From: Nonomuraea aurantiaca
GTDB taxonomy: Bacteria > Actinomycetota > Actinomycetes > Streptosporangiales > Streptosporangiaceae
DNA length: 64,000 nucleotides
Assembly (NCBI RefSeq): GCF_020215705.1
Contig: NZ_JAIWNB010000018.1
Span: 167,588-231,587 of the forward strand
Direction of reading: 5' to 3'
Numbering within the stretch: position 1 is the stretch's first letter; every line of letters starts with the position of its first letter. Below the pieces are notes generated by a model. That model saw nothing but the letters and a program-made list of their open reading frames with translations. It did no database searches and had not been told where the DNA came from. Of the stretch, positions 33,393 to 41,474 are shown in pieces. A program made the position numbers and the translations under genes.

Positions 33393-33669
33393 GGTCGGTC
33401 ACCAGGAAGGACACGGAGCCCTGGTCGTCCGCTCCCGCGTCCAGAGACTTGTCCTCCAGGACGGTCGCGGCCACCGGGTCGAGATATACCCGCGCGCCCT
33501 CGGTCTCGACGACTTCGTCGGCCGGCTCCGGCGCGGTGGCCAGGGACAGGGTCAGCGAGCTCGAGCCCTCGCCCTGGGACGAGATGCGGATGCCGCTCTG
33601 CGCAGGCTCGGGCGCGGCCGCGGTCAAGTCGCGAATCGCCTGGGCTGCGTTGTTTGTCAGGGTGAGCAC
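33382..33669 (-). CDS. HesB/IscA-like protein without cysteines
   Basis: 95 residues, GTG start with a strong AGGAGGAG site. The pattern LTNNAAQAIRDLTAA, GIRISSQGEG, and VYLDPVAATVLEDKSLDAG matches the HesB/IscA (A-type iron-sulfur carrier) fold. The protein contains no cysteine at all, so it cannot hold a cluster through the usual three cysteines. Actinomycetes carry such adhesin/HesB-like proteins of unknown role. Divergent from the methyltransferase gene. Confidence 0.7.
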   Translation of the reverse strand: MLTLTNNAAQAIRDLTAAAPEPAQSGIRISSQGEGSSSLTLSLATAPEPADEVVETEGARVYLDPVAATVLEDKSLDAGADDQGSVSFLVTDQPV

Positions 33670-33791
33670 TACGGCTCCTCCTCACGATCGACGTACATGA
33701 ACTGCCTGCCCTTCCCCCATTGAGCCGGTCAAACCTCCTAACTGGAATTCTTTACCAGGCATCCTTGCCCGCTCGCGGGAATCATGTCGGT

Positions 33792-34949
33792 ATGGAGTTC
33801 GACGAGTACCGCGAGGCCATGGTCGCCCAGCTGCTCGAGCGCGGGGAGGTGAGCGAGCGGGTCGCGGAGGCGTTCCGGCTGGTCCCGAGGCATCGGTTCC
33901 TGTCGGACTTCGACCCGGAGGCGGCCTACCGGGACGAGCCCATCGTCACCAAACGCGACGCGGAGGGCCGGCCGATCAGTTCCTCCTCGCAGCCCGCGAT
34001 CATGGGCATCATGCTCGACCAGCTCGACGTCCGGCCCGGCCACCGGGTGCTGGAGATCGGCGCGGGCACCGGCTACAACGCCGCCCTGCTCGCGCACCTG
34101 GCCGGGCCGGAGGGCCGGGTGGTCAGCGTCGACATCGACGCCGACGTGGTCGCGGCGGCGCGGCGGCATCTCGACGCCGCCGCCTATCCCGAGGTGACCG
34201 TCGAGTGCGCCGACGGCGCGGCCGGCCACCCGGAGGCGGCGCCGTACGACCGGGTGATCGCCACCGTCGGCGTGTGGGACCTGGCCCCGGCCTGGCTGGA
34301 GCAGCTGGCGCCCGGCGGCCGGCTCGTGGTGCCGCTCGACCTGCGCGGCGTGCAGGTGTCCGTCGCCATGGAGTACACCGGCGGCCACTGGTCCAGCCGG
34401 TCGGTGGAGCCCTGCGGCTTCATGCGCATGCGCGGCCCCTCCGCCGGGCCCGAGGTCACGCTGATGCTGGACGGCGACGCCGACCTCGTGCTCACGCTGC
34501 CCGAGCCGCGCGAGGTGGGCGACGTCCTGGCGATGCTGGACGAGCCCGTCGCCGAGGTGGCCGCCGACGGTATGGCGCCGCTGCCCCGCCTGTCGCTGAT
34601 GGGCGGTGGGGTGGGCTTGTGGCTGGCGCTGCACGAGCCCCGCTGGGGGTCCCTGACCGGGCGGCTGCGGTGGGCCCCGGTGACCACCCATGGCTACGGC
34701 ATGACGGTGGGCATCGTCGGCCGGGACGGTCTGGCCGTACTGGCGGCCGATGAGGAACTGCGCGCCCGCGGGTTCGGGCCCGGCGGGGCGGCGCTGGCGG
34801 CGGACCTGATCGCGCACGTGCAGGCGTGGGACGCGGCGGGCCGCCCGGAAGCCTGCGACCTGCGCATCGACGCCTACCTCGGCCCGGCTCCGGAGGGCGC
34901 GGCCGTCATCGCCAAGCGGCACACCCGCCTCGTGCTAAGCTATGACTGA
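33792..34949 (+). CDS. PCMT-like SAM-dependent methyltransferase with C-terminal extension
   Basis: 385 residues from the ATG at 33792. The N-terminal half is protein-L-isoaspartate methyltransferase-like: SSSSQPAIMGIMLDQL, SAM motif VLEIGAGTGYNAALL, acidic VSVDIDAD, and post-motif LAPGGRLVVPL. The C-terminal half (about 200-385) is longer than in repair enzymes and resembles the extended PCMT proteins used in FxLD-type peptide maturation. No precursor-like small ORF was found nearby. It may therefore be an orphan repair or RiPP-type enzyme. The downstream tetR operator overlaps its stop codon. Confidence 0.78.
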   Translation: MEFDEYREAMVAQLLERGEVSERVAEAFRLVPRHRFLSDFDPEAAYRDEPIVTKRDAEGRPISSSSQPAIMGIMLDQLDVRPGHRVLEIGAGTGYNAALLAHLAGPEGRVVSVDIDADVVAAARRHLDAAAYPEVTVECADGAAGHPEAAPYDRVIATVGVWDLAPAWLEQLAPGGRLVVPLDLRGVQVSVAMEYTGGHWSSRSVEPCGFMRMRGPSAGPEVTLMLDGDADLVLTLPEPREVGDVLAMLDEPVAEVAADGMAPLPRLSLMGGGVGLWLALHEPRWGSLTGRLRWAPVTTHGYGMTVGIVGRDGLAVLAADEELRARGFGPGGAALAADLIAHVQAWDAAGRPEACDLRIDAYLGPAPEGAAVIAKRHTRLVLSYD

Positions 34950-34968
34950 ATATCCAGAGTAGTCATAG
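34940..34968. promoter_or_regulatory. Operator-like dyad before tetR
   Basis: Arms CTATGACT and AGTCATAG, 13 bp apart, with a second, imperfect dyad (CTGAATATCCAG) between them. It ends eight bases before the tetR ATG and covers the end of the methyltransferase gene. Likely autoregulatory. Confidence 0.6.
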
Positions 34969-34976
34969 GGGCATAG

Positions 34977-35573
34977 ATGGCCGTGGCGTTCACGGCGGAC
35001 GACCGGGCGCGCATCACCGCGCGGCTGCTCGACACCGCCGAAGAGCTCTTCGCCGCCCAGGGGCTGAAGAAGACCTCGCTCGACGAGCTGGTCGCCCCCT
35101 CGGGCATCGCGAAAGGCAGTTTCTACGCGTTCTTCGAGTCGAAGGAGGAGCTCTACAAGGAGGTCATGGTCCGCCGGGCGCCGCTGATGGGCAAGCTGCT
35201 GGCCGCCGCGCTCGACCGGCCGCCGAGTGCGGAGGCGCTGGCCGGCCTCATGCGGGGCATGGTCGAAGCGCTCACCACCGACCCGTTCTACCGGCGGCTG
35301 CTCACCCGCCCCGACGAGCTCGAGGCGGTGGCCCGCCGGGTCGGCCCCGAGGAGCTCGCCCGGGTCACCCCGCACCTGGTGACGCCGCTGATCGACTACC
35401 TCGCCCAGGGGCAGAGCGCCGGCGTCATCGTCGCGGACGTCCCCCCGGAGGTGCTGATGGGCGTGCTGCGCACCGCGGGCCTGCTGGCGGTCAACCGCGA
35501 CAGATACGGACCCGACTTTGAGCAGGTGCTCGACGCCACCATCAACGCGCTGGCAAGGGGGCTCATCGCATGA
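34977..35573 (+). CDS. TetR-family transcriptional regulator
   Basis: 198 residues. Helix-turn-helix LDTAEELFAAQGLKKTSLDEL and IAKGSFYAFFESKEELYKEVM, followed by a helical ligand domain typical of the AcrR/QacR group. AGGGGC precedes the ATG. The next gene starts within its stop (ATGA), so regulator and membrane protein are co-translated, and a dyad upstream suggests autoregulation. The effector is unknown. Confidence 0.85.
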   Translation: MAVAFTADDRARITARLLDTAEELFAAQGLKKTSLDELVAPSGIAKGSFYAFFESKEELYKEVMVRRAPLMGKLLAAALDRPPSAEALAGLMRGMVEALTTDPFYRRLLTRPDELEAVARRVGPEELARVTPHLVTPLIDYLAQGQSAGVIVADVPPEVLMGVLRTAGLLAVNRDRYGPDFEQVLDATINALARGLIA

Positions 35574-36046
35574 GCGTGCTGAAGAGATACGCGCAGGCGG
35601 CGGGCATGACCGACGAGGCGTGGAAGCGGCACGCCAACCCGTGGAGCGTCTGGACCAGGTTCGCCGCGATCCCGCTGATGATGCTGGCCATCTGGAGCAG
35701 GGCATGGATCGGCTGGTGGTCCCTGGTGCCCGTGGCCCTGGTCGTGGCCTGGCTGATCGTCAACCCGCACGCCTTCCCGGCGATCGAGCAGCCGACGAGC
35801 TGGGCGGCCAAGGGCATCTACGGCGAGAAGCTGTGGTTCCAGGACCGCTCGCTCGTGTCCGGCGACCATCGCAAGGTGCAGCGCCTGCTCATCGCGGTGG
35901 GGTCGGCCGGCTTCGCGCTGCTGGCCTGGGGCCTGGTCGCGCTGGAGGTATGGCCCGCCGTCTTCGGCGCGACGCTGGTCGTGCTCGGCCAGCTATGGCG
36001 CATCGACCGGCTCGGCCAGCTGTATGAGAGCCACCGGGCGGCCTAA
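35570..36046 (+). CDS. Small membrane protein, DUF6653-like
   Basis: 158 residues with four hydrophobic helices in two pairs (about 31-65 and 108-145) around a hydrophilic loop (PTSWAAKGIYGEKLWFQDR). KRHANPWSVWTRF near the start is the most distinctive segment, and I associate it with DUF6653 (from memory). Its translation is coupled to the tetR gene by an ATGA overlap, so its amount probably follows the TetR ligand. The stop overlaps the stop of the convergent iclR gene by a few bases. Confidence 0.7.
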   Translation: MSVLKRYAQAAGMTDEAWKRHANPWSVWTRFAAIPLMMLAIWSRAWIGWWSLVPVALVVAWLIVNPHAFPAIEQPTSWAAKGIYGEKLWFQDRSLVSGDHRKVQRLLIAVGSAGFALLAWGLVALEVWPAVFGATLVVLGQLWRIDRLGQLYESHRAA

Positions 36047-36822
36047 CCGGCCGGCAGCTCCATCGGTGCGCCCAGAGCGCGGGAGACCTCGTGGGCGGTG
36101 GCCGCGACCAGCGGTCCGAGCTCCTGGGCGTCCGCCAACGACAGCTCGTGGGTCAGCGTCGAGATGCTCACCCCGGCCACCACGTGCCCCAGGTGGTCGA
36201 AGACGGCCGCGGCGACGCAGCGGATGCCCGCCTCGTTCTCCTCGTCGTCGATCGCGAAGCCGCACTCCCGTATCCGGGCCAGGTGGCGGCGGAGCGCGGC
36301 CTGCGTGGTGATCGTGGCGGGCGTGCGCCTGGTCAGCCCGGTGCGGGTGGCGATGCCCGCCACCTCCTCGTCGGACATGGCCGCGAGCATCGCCTTGCCG
36401 ATCGCGCTGGTGTGCAGCCACAGCGACATGCCGACCCGCGAGGGCATCTGGTAGGGCTTGCGGCCCTCCAGCTTGGCGGCGTAGACGGCCTCGTCGCCGT
36501 TGAGCACGGCCAGGTGCACGGTGTAGCCGGTCTGGTCGTGCAGGCGCTGCAGCACCGGAGACGCCTGGCGTACGGGGTCGAAGCGGGCCAGCATCCGGCC
36601 GGCCAGCGTGAGGATCTTGGGACCCGGCAGGTAACCGCCGGCGCCGTCGGGCCGGGCGAAGCCGTGCTCGGCCAGCGACTGCAGGATGCGGTGGGTCGTC
36701 GACTTGGGCAGGCCCGTCGCCGTCGCGATTTTCGTGACGCTCTCGTGCTCGGCGAGGGCCTCCAGCACCCAGAGCGCCTTGTCGATGGCGGTGCTCGGCC
36801 TGGGGTCCACCCGATCAAGCAT
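36043..36822 (-). CDS. IclR-family transcriptional regulator
   Basis: 259 residues. N-terminal winged helix (STAIDKALWVLEALAEHESV, GLPKSTTHRILQSLAEHGF) and a C-terminal GAF-like ligand domain (LHTSAIGKAMLA; GFAIDDEENEAGIRCVAAAVFD). The ATG is two bases after the stop of the kduD-like gene, in the order kduI-kduD-iclR. A KdgR-like role sensing KDG or a related uronate intermediate is the natural inference. IclR-type half sites lie in the promoter shared with the permease gene. Confidence 0.88.
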   Translation of the reverse strand: MLDRVDPRPSTAIDKALWVLEALAEHESVTKIATATGLPKSTTHRILQSLAEHGFARPDGAGGYLPGPKILTLAGRMLARFDPVRQASPVLQRLHDQTGYTVHLAVLNGDEAVYAAKLEGRKPYQMPSRVGMSLWLHTSAIGKAMLAAMSDEEVAGIATRTGLTRRTPATITTQAALRRHLARIRECGFAIDDEENEAGIRCVAAAVFDHLGHVVAGVSISTLTHELSLADAQELGPLVAATAHEVSRALGAPMELPAG

Positions 36823-36824
36823 AC

Positions 36825-37556
36825 TCAGCGGGCCAGCCAGCCGCCGTCCACGACGAGCACGTGGCCGGTGACGTAGTCGGAGGCGCGCGAGGCGAGGAAC
36901 ACGGCCGCCCCCTCCAGGTCCGCGGGCTCGCCCCAGCGCCCGGCCGGGATCCGCGACCGGATCTCCCGCTCGCGCTCCGAGTCCTCCCGCAGGGCCGTGG
37001 TGACGTCGGTGGTGATGTAGCCGGGGGCGATGGCGTTGACCTGCGCGCCCCGTGGCGCCCACTCGTTGGACAGCGCCTTGGTCAGCCCGGCCACCGCGTG
37101 CTTGGCCGCCGCGTAGGACGCCACGTTGATCCCGCCCTGGAAGGACAGCAGCGACGCGATCGAGATGACCTTCGTGGCGCCGTGTTCCAGCAGCGCCTGG
37201 CTGAGCACGTACACGGCGTCAACGTCGATGGCCATCACCCGCCGCCAGTCGTCCAGGCTGGTCGAGCCCCGGCTGATCGTGCCCGCGTTGTTGATCAGGA
37301 TGTCCACCTCGCCCTGGGCCAGGACCGGCTCCAGCGCGGGCCTGATGGCGGCCGGGTCGCCCAGGTCGAGCACGAGCTTGCGTACCTCTCCGCCGAGCCG
37401 CTTCACCTGGCGCTCGGTCTCGTCGAGGTCGTCGCGATGGCCGTGCAGGATCAGGTCGGCCCCGGCCCGCGCGAGGCCGACCGCGATCGCCCGGCCGATC
37501 CCCGACCGCGCCCCGGTGACCAGCGCCGTCCGGCCGGTGAGCGAGAACAGCTCCAT
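36825..37556 (-). CDS. kduD: 2-deoxy-D-gluconate 3-dehydrogenase-like SDR (KduD)
   Basis: 243 residues, classical SDR: TGARSGIGRAIAVGLA, NNAGTISR, catalytic Ser (SIASLLSF) and YAAAKHAVAG, ending VTGHVLVVDGGW. The length and the adjacency to kduI make KduD the best call: NADH-dependent reduction of 2,5-diketo-3-deoxygluconate to 2-keto-3-deoxygluconate in pectin/uronate breakdown. It starts three bases after the kduI stop and is followed at once by iclR. KDG kinase and aldolase genes are not in the window. Confidence 0.85.
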   Translation of the reverse strand: MELFSLTGRTALVTGARSGIGRAIAVGLARAGADLILHGHRDDLDETERQVKRLGGEVRKLVLDLGDPAAIRPALEPVLAQGEVDILINNAGTISRGSTSLDDWRRVMAIDVDAVYVLSQALLEHGATKVISIASLLSFQGGINVASYAAAKHAVAGLTKALSNEWAPRGAQVNAIAPGYITTDVTTALREDSEREREIRSRIPAGRWGEPADLEGAAVFLASRASDYVTGHVLVVDGGWLAR

Positions 37557-37559
37557 CCG

Positions 37560-38366
37560 TCACCGCATCTCCGTGATCGCGACCTGGTCCATGTCGTCGA
37601 ACGCCTGGTTCTCTCCGGCCATCGCCCACACGAACGCGTAGCTGCGCGTGCCGAACCCGCAGTGCACCGACCAGCTCGGCGAGATCACCGCCTGCTCGTT
37701 GGCCACGATCAGGTTGCGGGTCTCGTCGGGGCGGCCCATCAGGTGCACGACGCGCTCGTCGCGCGGCAGGTCGAAGTACAGGTAGACCTCGGTACGGCGG
37801 TCGTGGGTGTGGCACGGCATGGTGTTCCACATGCTGCCGGGCTCCAGCACGGTCACGCCCATGACGAGCTGGCAGCTGCGGATGCCGTCGAGGTGGATGT
37901 ACTTGTAGATGGTCCGGTCGTTCGAGCCGTCGGCGCCGCCGAGCCGTACCGGGGCCACGTCCTTCAGCCGCGCGTGCGTGGTCGGGAACGTCTCGTGTGC
38001 GGGGGCGGAGACCAGGTAGAACGTGCCGCGCTCGAACGTCACCTCGCGCGCGCCCCTGCCGACGTACAGGCAGTCCTTGGGGTCCAGCTCGTACGGCACG
38101 CCGTCGACCTCCACGGTGCCCGTCTCCCCGATGTTGATCACGCCCAGCTCGCGGCGCTCCAGGAAGTGCGCCGACCGCAGCGGGTCGAACGCCGCCAGCC
38201 GGGCCTTCCCGCTCGGCCTGACCCCGGCGACGACCATCCGGTCCTGGTGGGTGTAGACACCGTCCACCTCCGGCCCGAACAGGCCCTCGACGAGGTAACG
38301 GGCGCGGAGTTCCGCGGTGTTGAAATGGCGGATCTGGTCGGGTGCGGTGGCATGCCGTATTTCCAT
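37560..38366 (-). CDS. kduI: 5-dehydro-4-deoxy-D-glucuronate isomerase (KduI)
   Basis: 268 residues, the usual size of this cupin enzyme. The family segments are clear: RHFNTAELRARYLVEGLF at the start, and NTMPCHTHDRRTEVYLYF carrying the His-X-His...Glu zinc ligands, then WSVHCGFGTRSYAFVWAM with a fourth histidine. It isomerises the unsaturated-uronate product to 2,5-diketo-3-deoxygluconate, the KduD substrate. First gene of its operon, divergent from the LctP-type permease. Confidence 0.9.
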   Translation of the reverse strand: MEIRHATAPDQIRHFNTAELRARYLVEGLFGPEVDGVYTHQDRMVVAGVRPSGKARLAAFDPLRSAHFLERRELGVINIGETGTVEVDGVPYELDPKDCLYVGRGAREVTFERGTFYLVSAPAHETFPTTHARLKDVAPVRLGGADGSNDRTIYKYIHLDGIRSCQLVMGVTVLEPGSMWNTMPCHTHDRRTEVYLYFDLPRDERVVHLMGRPDETRNLIVANEQAVISPSWSVHCGFGTRSYAFVWAMAGENQAFDDMDQVAITEMR

Positions 38367-38408
38367 CTCTTCCCTCCGGTTGTTCCGCGTCCTACGATCC
38401 TAGACACG

Positions 38409-38433
38409 GAACACTGTTCTATCCAATGGAACG
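38409..38433. promoter_or_regulatory. IclR-type operator sites between kduI and the permease gene
   Basis: GAACACTGTTC (38409-38419) is a perfect 5-bp-arm dyad and overlaps TGTTCTATCCAATGGAACG (38415-38433), whose 8-bp arms match in six positions. A lone GTTCCG lies at 38382. This is likely the site of the IclR encoded downstream of kduD. Confidence 0.55.
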
Positions 38434-38453
38434 CCTAACCGTGGAGGCGCGCG

Positions 38454-40100
38454 GTGTACCAGCAGAACTTCAATCCCACCGGCTCCTTATGGCTGTCCGC
38501 TGTCCTGGCCGCTCTGCCCCTGCTCGCGGTGCTGGTGTTGCTGGGAGTCTTCAAGTGGAAGGCGCACTGGGCGGGCATCTCCGGCCTGGTCGTCGGCTTC
38601 CTGATCGCGGTCCTGCCGTTCGCGTACGGCATGCCGATCGCCCAGGCTCTCGACTCCGCCCTGTACGGCGCGGCCAGGGCGGTGTTACTGATCTTGTGGA
38701 TCACGTTCAACGCCATCTGGATCTACAAGATGACCGAGCGCAGTGGCCACTTCGCCGTGCTGCGCCGGGCCTTCCAGGGCATCAGCGACGACAAGCGGAT
38801 CACCGCCATCGTCATCGCGTTCTCGTTCGGCGCACTCATCGAGGCCCTGGCCGGCGGCGGCTCACCGATCGCCATCTGCGCGGTCATGCTCATCGCGCTC
38901 GGCTTCGAGCCGATGCGCGCCGCGGTCATCGCGCTCATCGCCAACACCGCGCCCGTCGCCTTCGGCGGCATGGGCAACCCGATCACCATCCTGGGCAGCG
39001 TCACCGAACTGCCGCCCGAGCCGTTCGGCGCGATGGCGGGCCGGCAGACCGCGTTCATCGCGCTGCTCGTGCCGTTCATCCTGATCTTCGTCGCCGACGG
39101 CCGGCGCGGCCTGCGCCAGGCGTGGCCCGCCGCGCTCGTCGCCGGGCTCAGCTTCGGTGCCACGCAGATCCTGATGTCCCAGGTCAACTACCTGCTCACG
39201 GACATCGCGGCGGCCCTGGTCTCGGCGATCGTCCTGGTCGCGTTCGGCAAGATCTGGAAGCCGGCCGAGACGGTCGGATTCACGCCGACCCCCACGCCGA
39301 TCGCGGGCGGGGCCGTGGACGACCCGGCGTTCGTCCGCACCCACGGCCGCCCCGGCGGCGACACCACCGGCGACAAGATCGCGGCCTTCGCCCCCTACGC
39401 GATCATCATCGCGCTGTTCTCCATCGCGCAGATCCCCGCGATCAAGACCTTCCTCGCCGGCTTCACCGTCAAGCCCGCCTGGCCCGGGTTCGACCTGGTG
39501 AACCCGGCGGGCAAGGCCGTGCCCGTGGTCTACGAGCTGCCGTGGGCCGCGCACCCGGGAACGCTGCTGTTCGTCTCCGGGCTGCTCACGCTCCTCGTGC
39601 TGGGGATCAGCCCGGTCTCGGCGCTGGCCACCTACGGCGCCACGATCCGCCAGTTCGGCTGGGCCATCGTCACCATCCTGTCGGTCTTCGCCCTGGCCTT
39701 CGTCATGCAGTTCTCGGGGCAGATCCAGACGCTCGGGCTGTTCCTGGCGGGCGCGGGGGCGTTCTTCGCGTTCCTGTCACCGCTCGTCGGCTGGTTCGGC
39801 GTCGCGATCACCGGTACGGACGCGGGCGCCAACGCCCTGTTCGCCAAGCTCCAGACCACCGCGGCGGGCCAGCTGAACATCCCGCCGGAGCTCTTCGGCG
39901 CGGCCAACAGCTCCGGCGGCGTCATGGGCAAGATGATCTCGCCCCAGAACCTGGCCATCGGCACGGCCGCGGTCGGCCTGGTGGGGGAGGAGGGCAACCT
40001 GTTCCGCCGGGTGATCGGCTGGAGCGCCGTGCTGCTGCTCATCCTCTGCGTGCTGGTGTTCCTGCAGTCGACGCCGGTGCTGGGGTGGCTGGTGCCCTGA
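38454..40100 (+). CDS. LctP-family permease
   Basis: 548 residues with about 12-13 membrane helices in the L-lactate/glycolate permease pattern: FKWKAHWAGISGLVVG, FGALIEALAGGGSPIAICAVML, IANTAPVAFGGMGNPI and LSPLVGWFGVAITGTDAGANALF. GTG start, GGAGG nine bases upstream. Although the family imports lactate, the shared promoter with kduI-kduD-iclR suggests a 3-deoxy keto acid, uronate or other product of pectin breakdown as substrate, or lactate co-utilisation. This is inference from context. Confidence 0.85.
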   Translation: MYQQNFNPTGSLWLSAVLAALPLLAVLVLLGVFKWKAHWAGISGLVVGFLIAVLPFAYGMPIAQALDSALYGAARAVLLILWITFNAIWIYKMTERSGHFAVLRRAFQGISDDKRITAIVIAFSFGALIEALAGGGSPIAICAVMLIALGFEPMRAAVIALIANTAPVAFGGMGNPITILGSVTELPPEPFGAMAGRQTAFIALLVPFILIFVADGRRGLRQAWPAALVAGLSFGATQILMSQVNYLLTDIAAALVSAIVLVAFGKIWKPAETVGFTPTPTPIAGGAVDDPAFVRTHGRPGGDTTGDKIAAFAPYAIIIALFSIAQIPAIKTFLAGFTVKPAWPGFDLVNPAGKAVPVVYELPWAAHPGTLLFVSGLLTLLVLGISPVSALATYGATIRQFGWAIVTILSVFALAFVMQFSGQIQTLGLFLAGAGAFFAFLSPLVGWFGVAITGTDAGANALFAKLQTTAAGQLNIPPELFGAANSSGGVMGKMISPQNLAIGTAAVGLVGEEGNLFRRVIGWSAVLLLILCVLVFLQSTPVLGWLVP

Positions 40101-40102
40101 TG

Positions 40103-40132
40103 CCGGGCGGACGGGAGGGGCCGTCCGCCCGG
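40103..40132. terminator. Hairpin terminator after the permease gene
   Basis: CCGGGCGGACGG and CCGTCCGCCCGG, perfect 12-bp arms with a GAGGGG loop, two bases after the permease stop and just before the stop of the convergent copC-like gene. Confidence 0.75.
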
Positions 40133-40136
40133 ATTG

Positions 40137-40850
40137 TCAGGTACGTCCGATCGGGCCGTCCGGCTGCCCGGCCGCTTCGGCTGGTGCGTCCGGCTGCCCG
40201 GCAGGTTGGGCTGGTGCCTCCGGCTGCCCGGCGGGTTCGTCGGGTCCGCCCGTCCGTCTGGACAGCAGCCAGATCGCCAGGCCGACCACCACCAGCGCGG
40301 CGAGTCCGCCCCAGAGCCAGCCGGGGATGCCGCCCCCGTCCTGCGCCGCAGCGGCAGGTCGGGTGCCCTCCGCCGAGGTGGCGGGTGCGGCCGGGGCGGC
40401 TTCGGTGGCGGACGCCGTCGTGCCTGCGGCGCCCTTCACGGTGAAGGGGATCTCGCCCTCGATCGGGTGGCCGTCGGACGAGACCACCCGCCAGGCGATG
40501 ACGTACGGGCCGCCCGCCAGCCGGCTGGGCACGGCGGTCCGCACCTTGGGGCCGTCGGCCTGCGGCTCGCCGAGCTGGATCGTCTTGCCGGCGGCGGTGC
40601 GCAGCACCACCAGCGGGAAGCGGACGCGGGAGGAGTATTCCAGCTCGATCGTCTGGACGCCGGAGACGGTGGCGCCCTTGGGGGGTGAGCTGCTCTTGAG
40701 GCTGTCGTGGGCGAGGGCGGCGGGCGCGGTGGCGGCAAGGAACAGCCCGCACCCGATCACCGCCACGAGGGTTCTGCGAAGAGAGGTTGGGCGAAGAAAG
40801 CTTGGGCGAAGAAAGCTTGGGCGAAGAAGGATGGGCAAGGTGAACTCCAT
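40137..40850 (-). CDS. CopC-like copper-binding protein
   Basis: 237 residues. The signal peptide (LVAVIGCGLFLAATAPAALA) is preceded by an unusual repeated lead, LLRPSFLRPSFLRPTSLRR, created by 15-bp DNA repeats. The mature protein starts at His48 (AHDSLKSSSPPKGATV), and the CopC landmark SSDGHPIEGEIPFTVKG follows. A C-terminal membrane helix (WGGLAALVVVGLAIWLLS) is followed by a Pro/Gln/Ala-rich tail. It is probably a cell-surface copper chaperone. No CopD is fused or adjacent. No clear ribosome binding site precedes the ATG. Confidence 0.78.
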   Translation of the reverse strand: MEFTLPILLRPSFLRPSFLRPTSLRRTLVAVIGCGLFLAATAPAALAHDSLKSSSPPKGATVSGVQTIELEYSSRVRFPLVVLRTAAGKTIQLGEPQADGPKVRTAVPSRLAGGPYVIAWRVVSSDGHPIEGEIPFTVKGAAGTTASATEAAPAAPATSAEGTRPAAAAQDGGGIPGWLWGGLAALVVVGLAIWLLSRRTGGPDEPAGQPEAPAQPAGQPDAPAEAAGQPDGPIGRT

Positions 40851-41389
40851 GACGAGGGAAGTGTCGGCGATTCGGTGACTCCCCTCGTGGGAGGCCCTCT
40901 GCGTGGCTCCGCGGTCGCGATCTGGACCGTGATCGACGTCCGCAGCGGCGCCCGCGCCGGCGCCGGTCGTACCAGAGCCGCCGCGATCGCGGGAATCGGG
41001 TGGAACGGCCGCGGCAGGGTGAGCCGGGGCCGCCCCGACAGGCGCAGCATGAGCCAGAACGCGCTCTCGCCCCGATGCAGCCACCAGCCCGTCAGCACGG
41101 CGATCGTCAGGTGGACCAGCACCATGCCCACGGCGAAATGCGCGTGCCCGGTGCTGGGCGCGGTCAGCTCGAACAGCTTGTGCAGCGATGCCTGCGTCCC
41201 CACCGTGGCGCCGAGCACCACCTCGGGGCCGCGCTCGCGCCCACTCAGAACGTACGCCAGGCCGAGCGCGCCCAGCCCGCCCGCCACCATGACGCCGGGC
41301 GCGACCGCCGCGCCGCCCGCGAAGGCATGCCCGGCCGCCGTCACGGCGGCACACACCACCGCGAAGACCATGGCTCGGGCGAGGCGCAT
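40757..41389 (-). CDS. Multi-pass membrane protein overlapping copC
   Basis: 210 residues from the ATG at 41389. At least three or four hydrophobic helices occupy the first 130 residues (MVFAVVCAAVTAAGHAFAGG; GLGALGLAYVLSG; AHFAVGMVLVHLTIAVLTGW). A His-containing stretch HRGESAFWLMLRL may face a metal or heme. The last ~30 codons overlap the start of the copC-like gene in another frame and contain FFAQA repeats caused by the same 15-bp DNA repeats. The original end was probably earlier. Function unknown; perhaps a copper-related partner of CopC. Confidence 0.6.
   Translation of the reverse strand: MRLARAMVFAVVCAAVTAAGHAFAGGAAVAPGVMVAGGLGALGLAYVLSGRERGPEVVLGATVGTQASLHKLFELTAPSTGHAHFAVGMVLVHLTIAVLTGWWLHRGESAFWLMLRLSGRPRLTLPRPFHPIPAIAAALVRPAPARAPLRTSITVQIATAEPRRGPPTRGVTESPTLPSSWSSPCPSFFAQAFFAQAFFAQPLFAEPSWR
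40776..40835. repeat. Four 15-bp tandem repeats in the overlap of two genes
   Basis: Units GCGAAGAGAGGTTGG, GCGAAGAAAGCTTGG (twice) and GCGAAGAAGGATGGG. On the minus strand they encode the LRPSF-type repeats of the CopC-like lead peptide in one frame and FFAQA repeats of the upstream membrane protein in another. Confidence 0.8.
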
Positions 41390-41474
41390 GCGTCCATCCT
41401 CGCAGCCTTCGGCCACGCACAAGCTACTTGCCGGACATATGTACGGCCCGAGGGCCTGTATTTACTGTTAAGGC

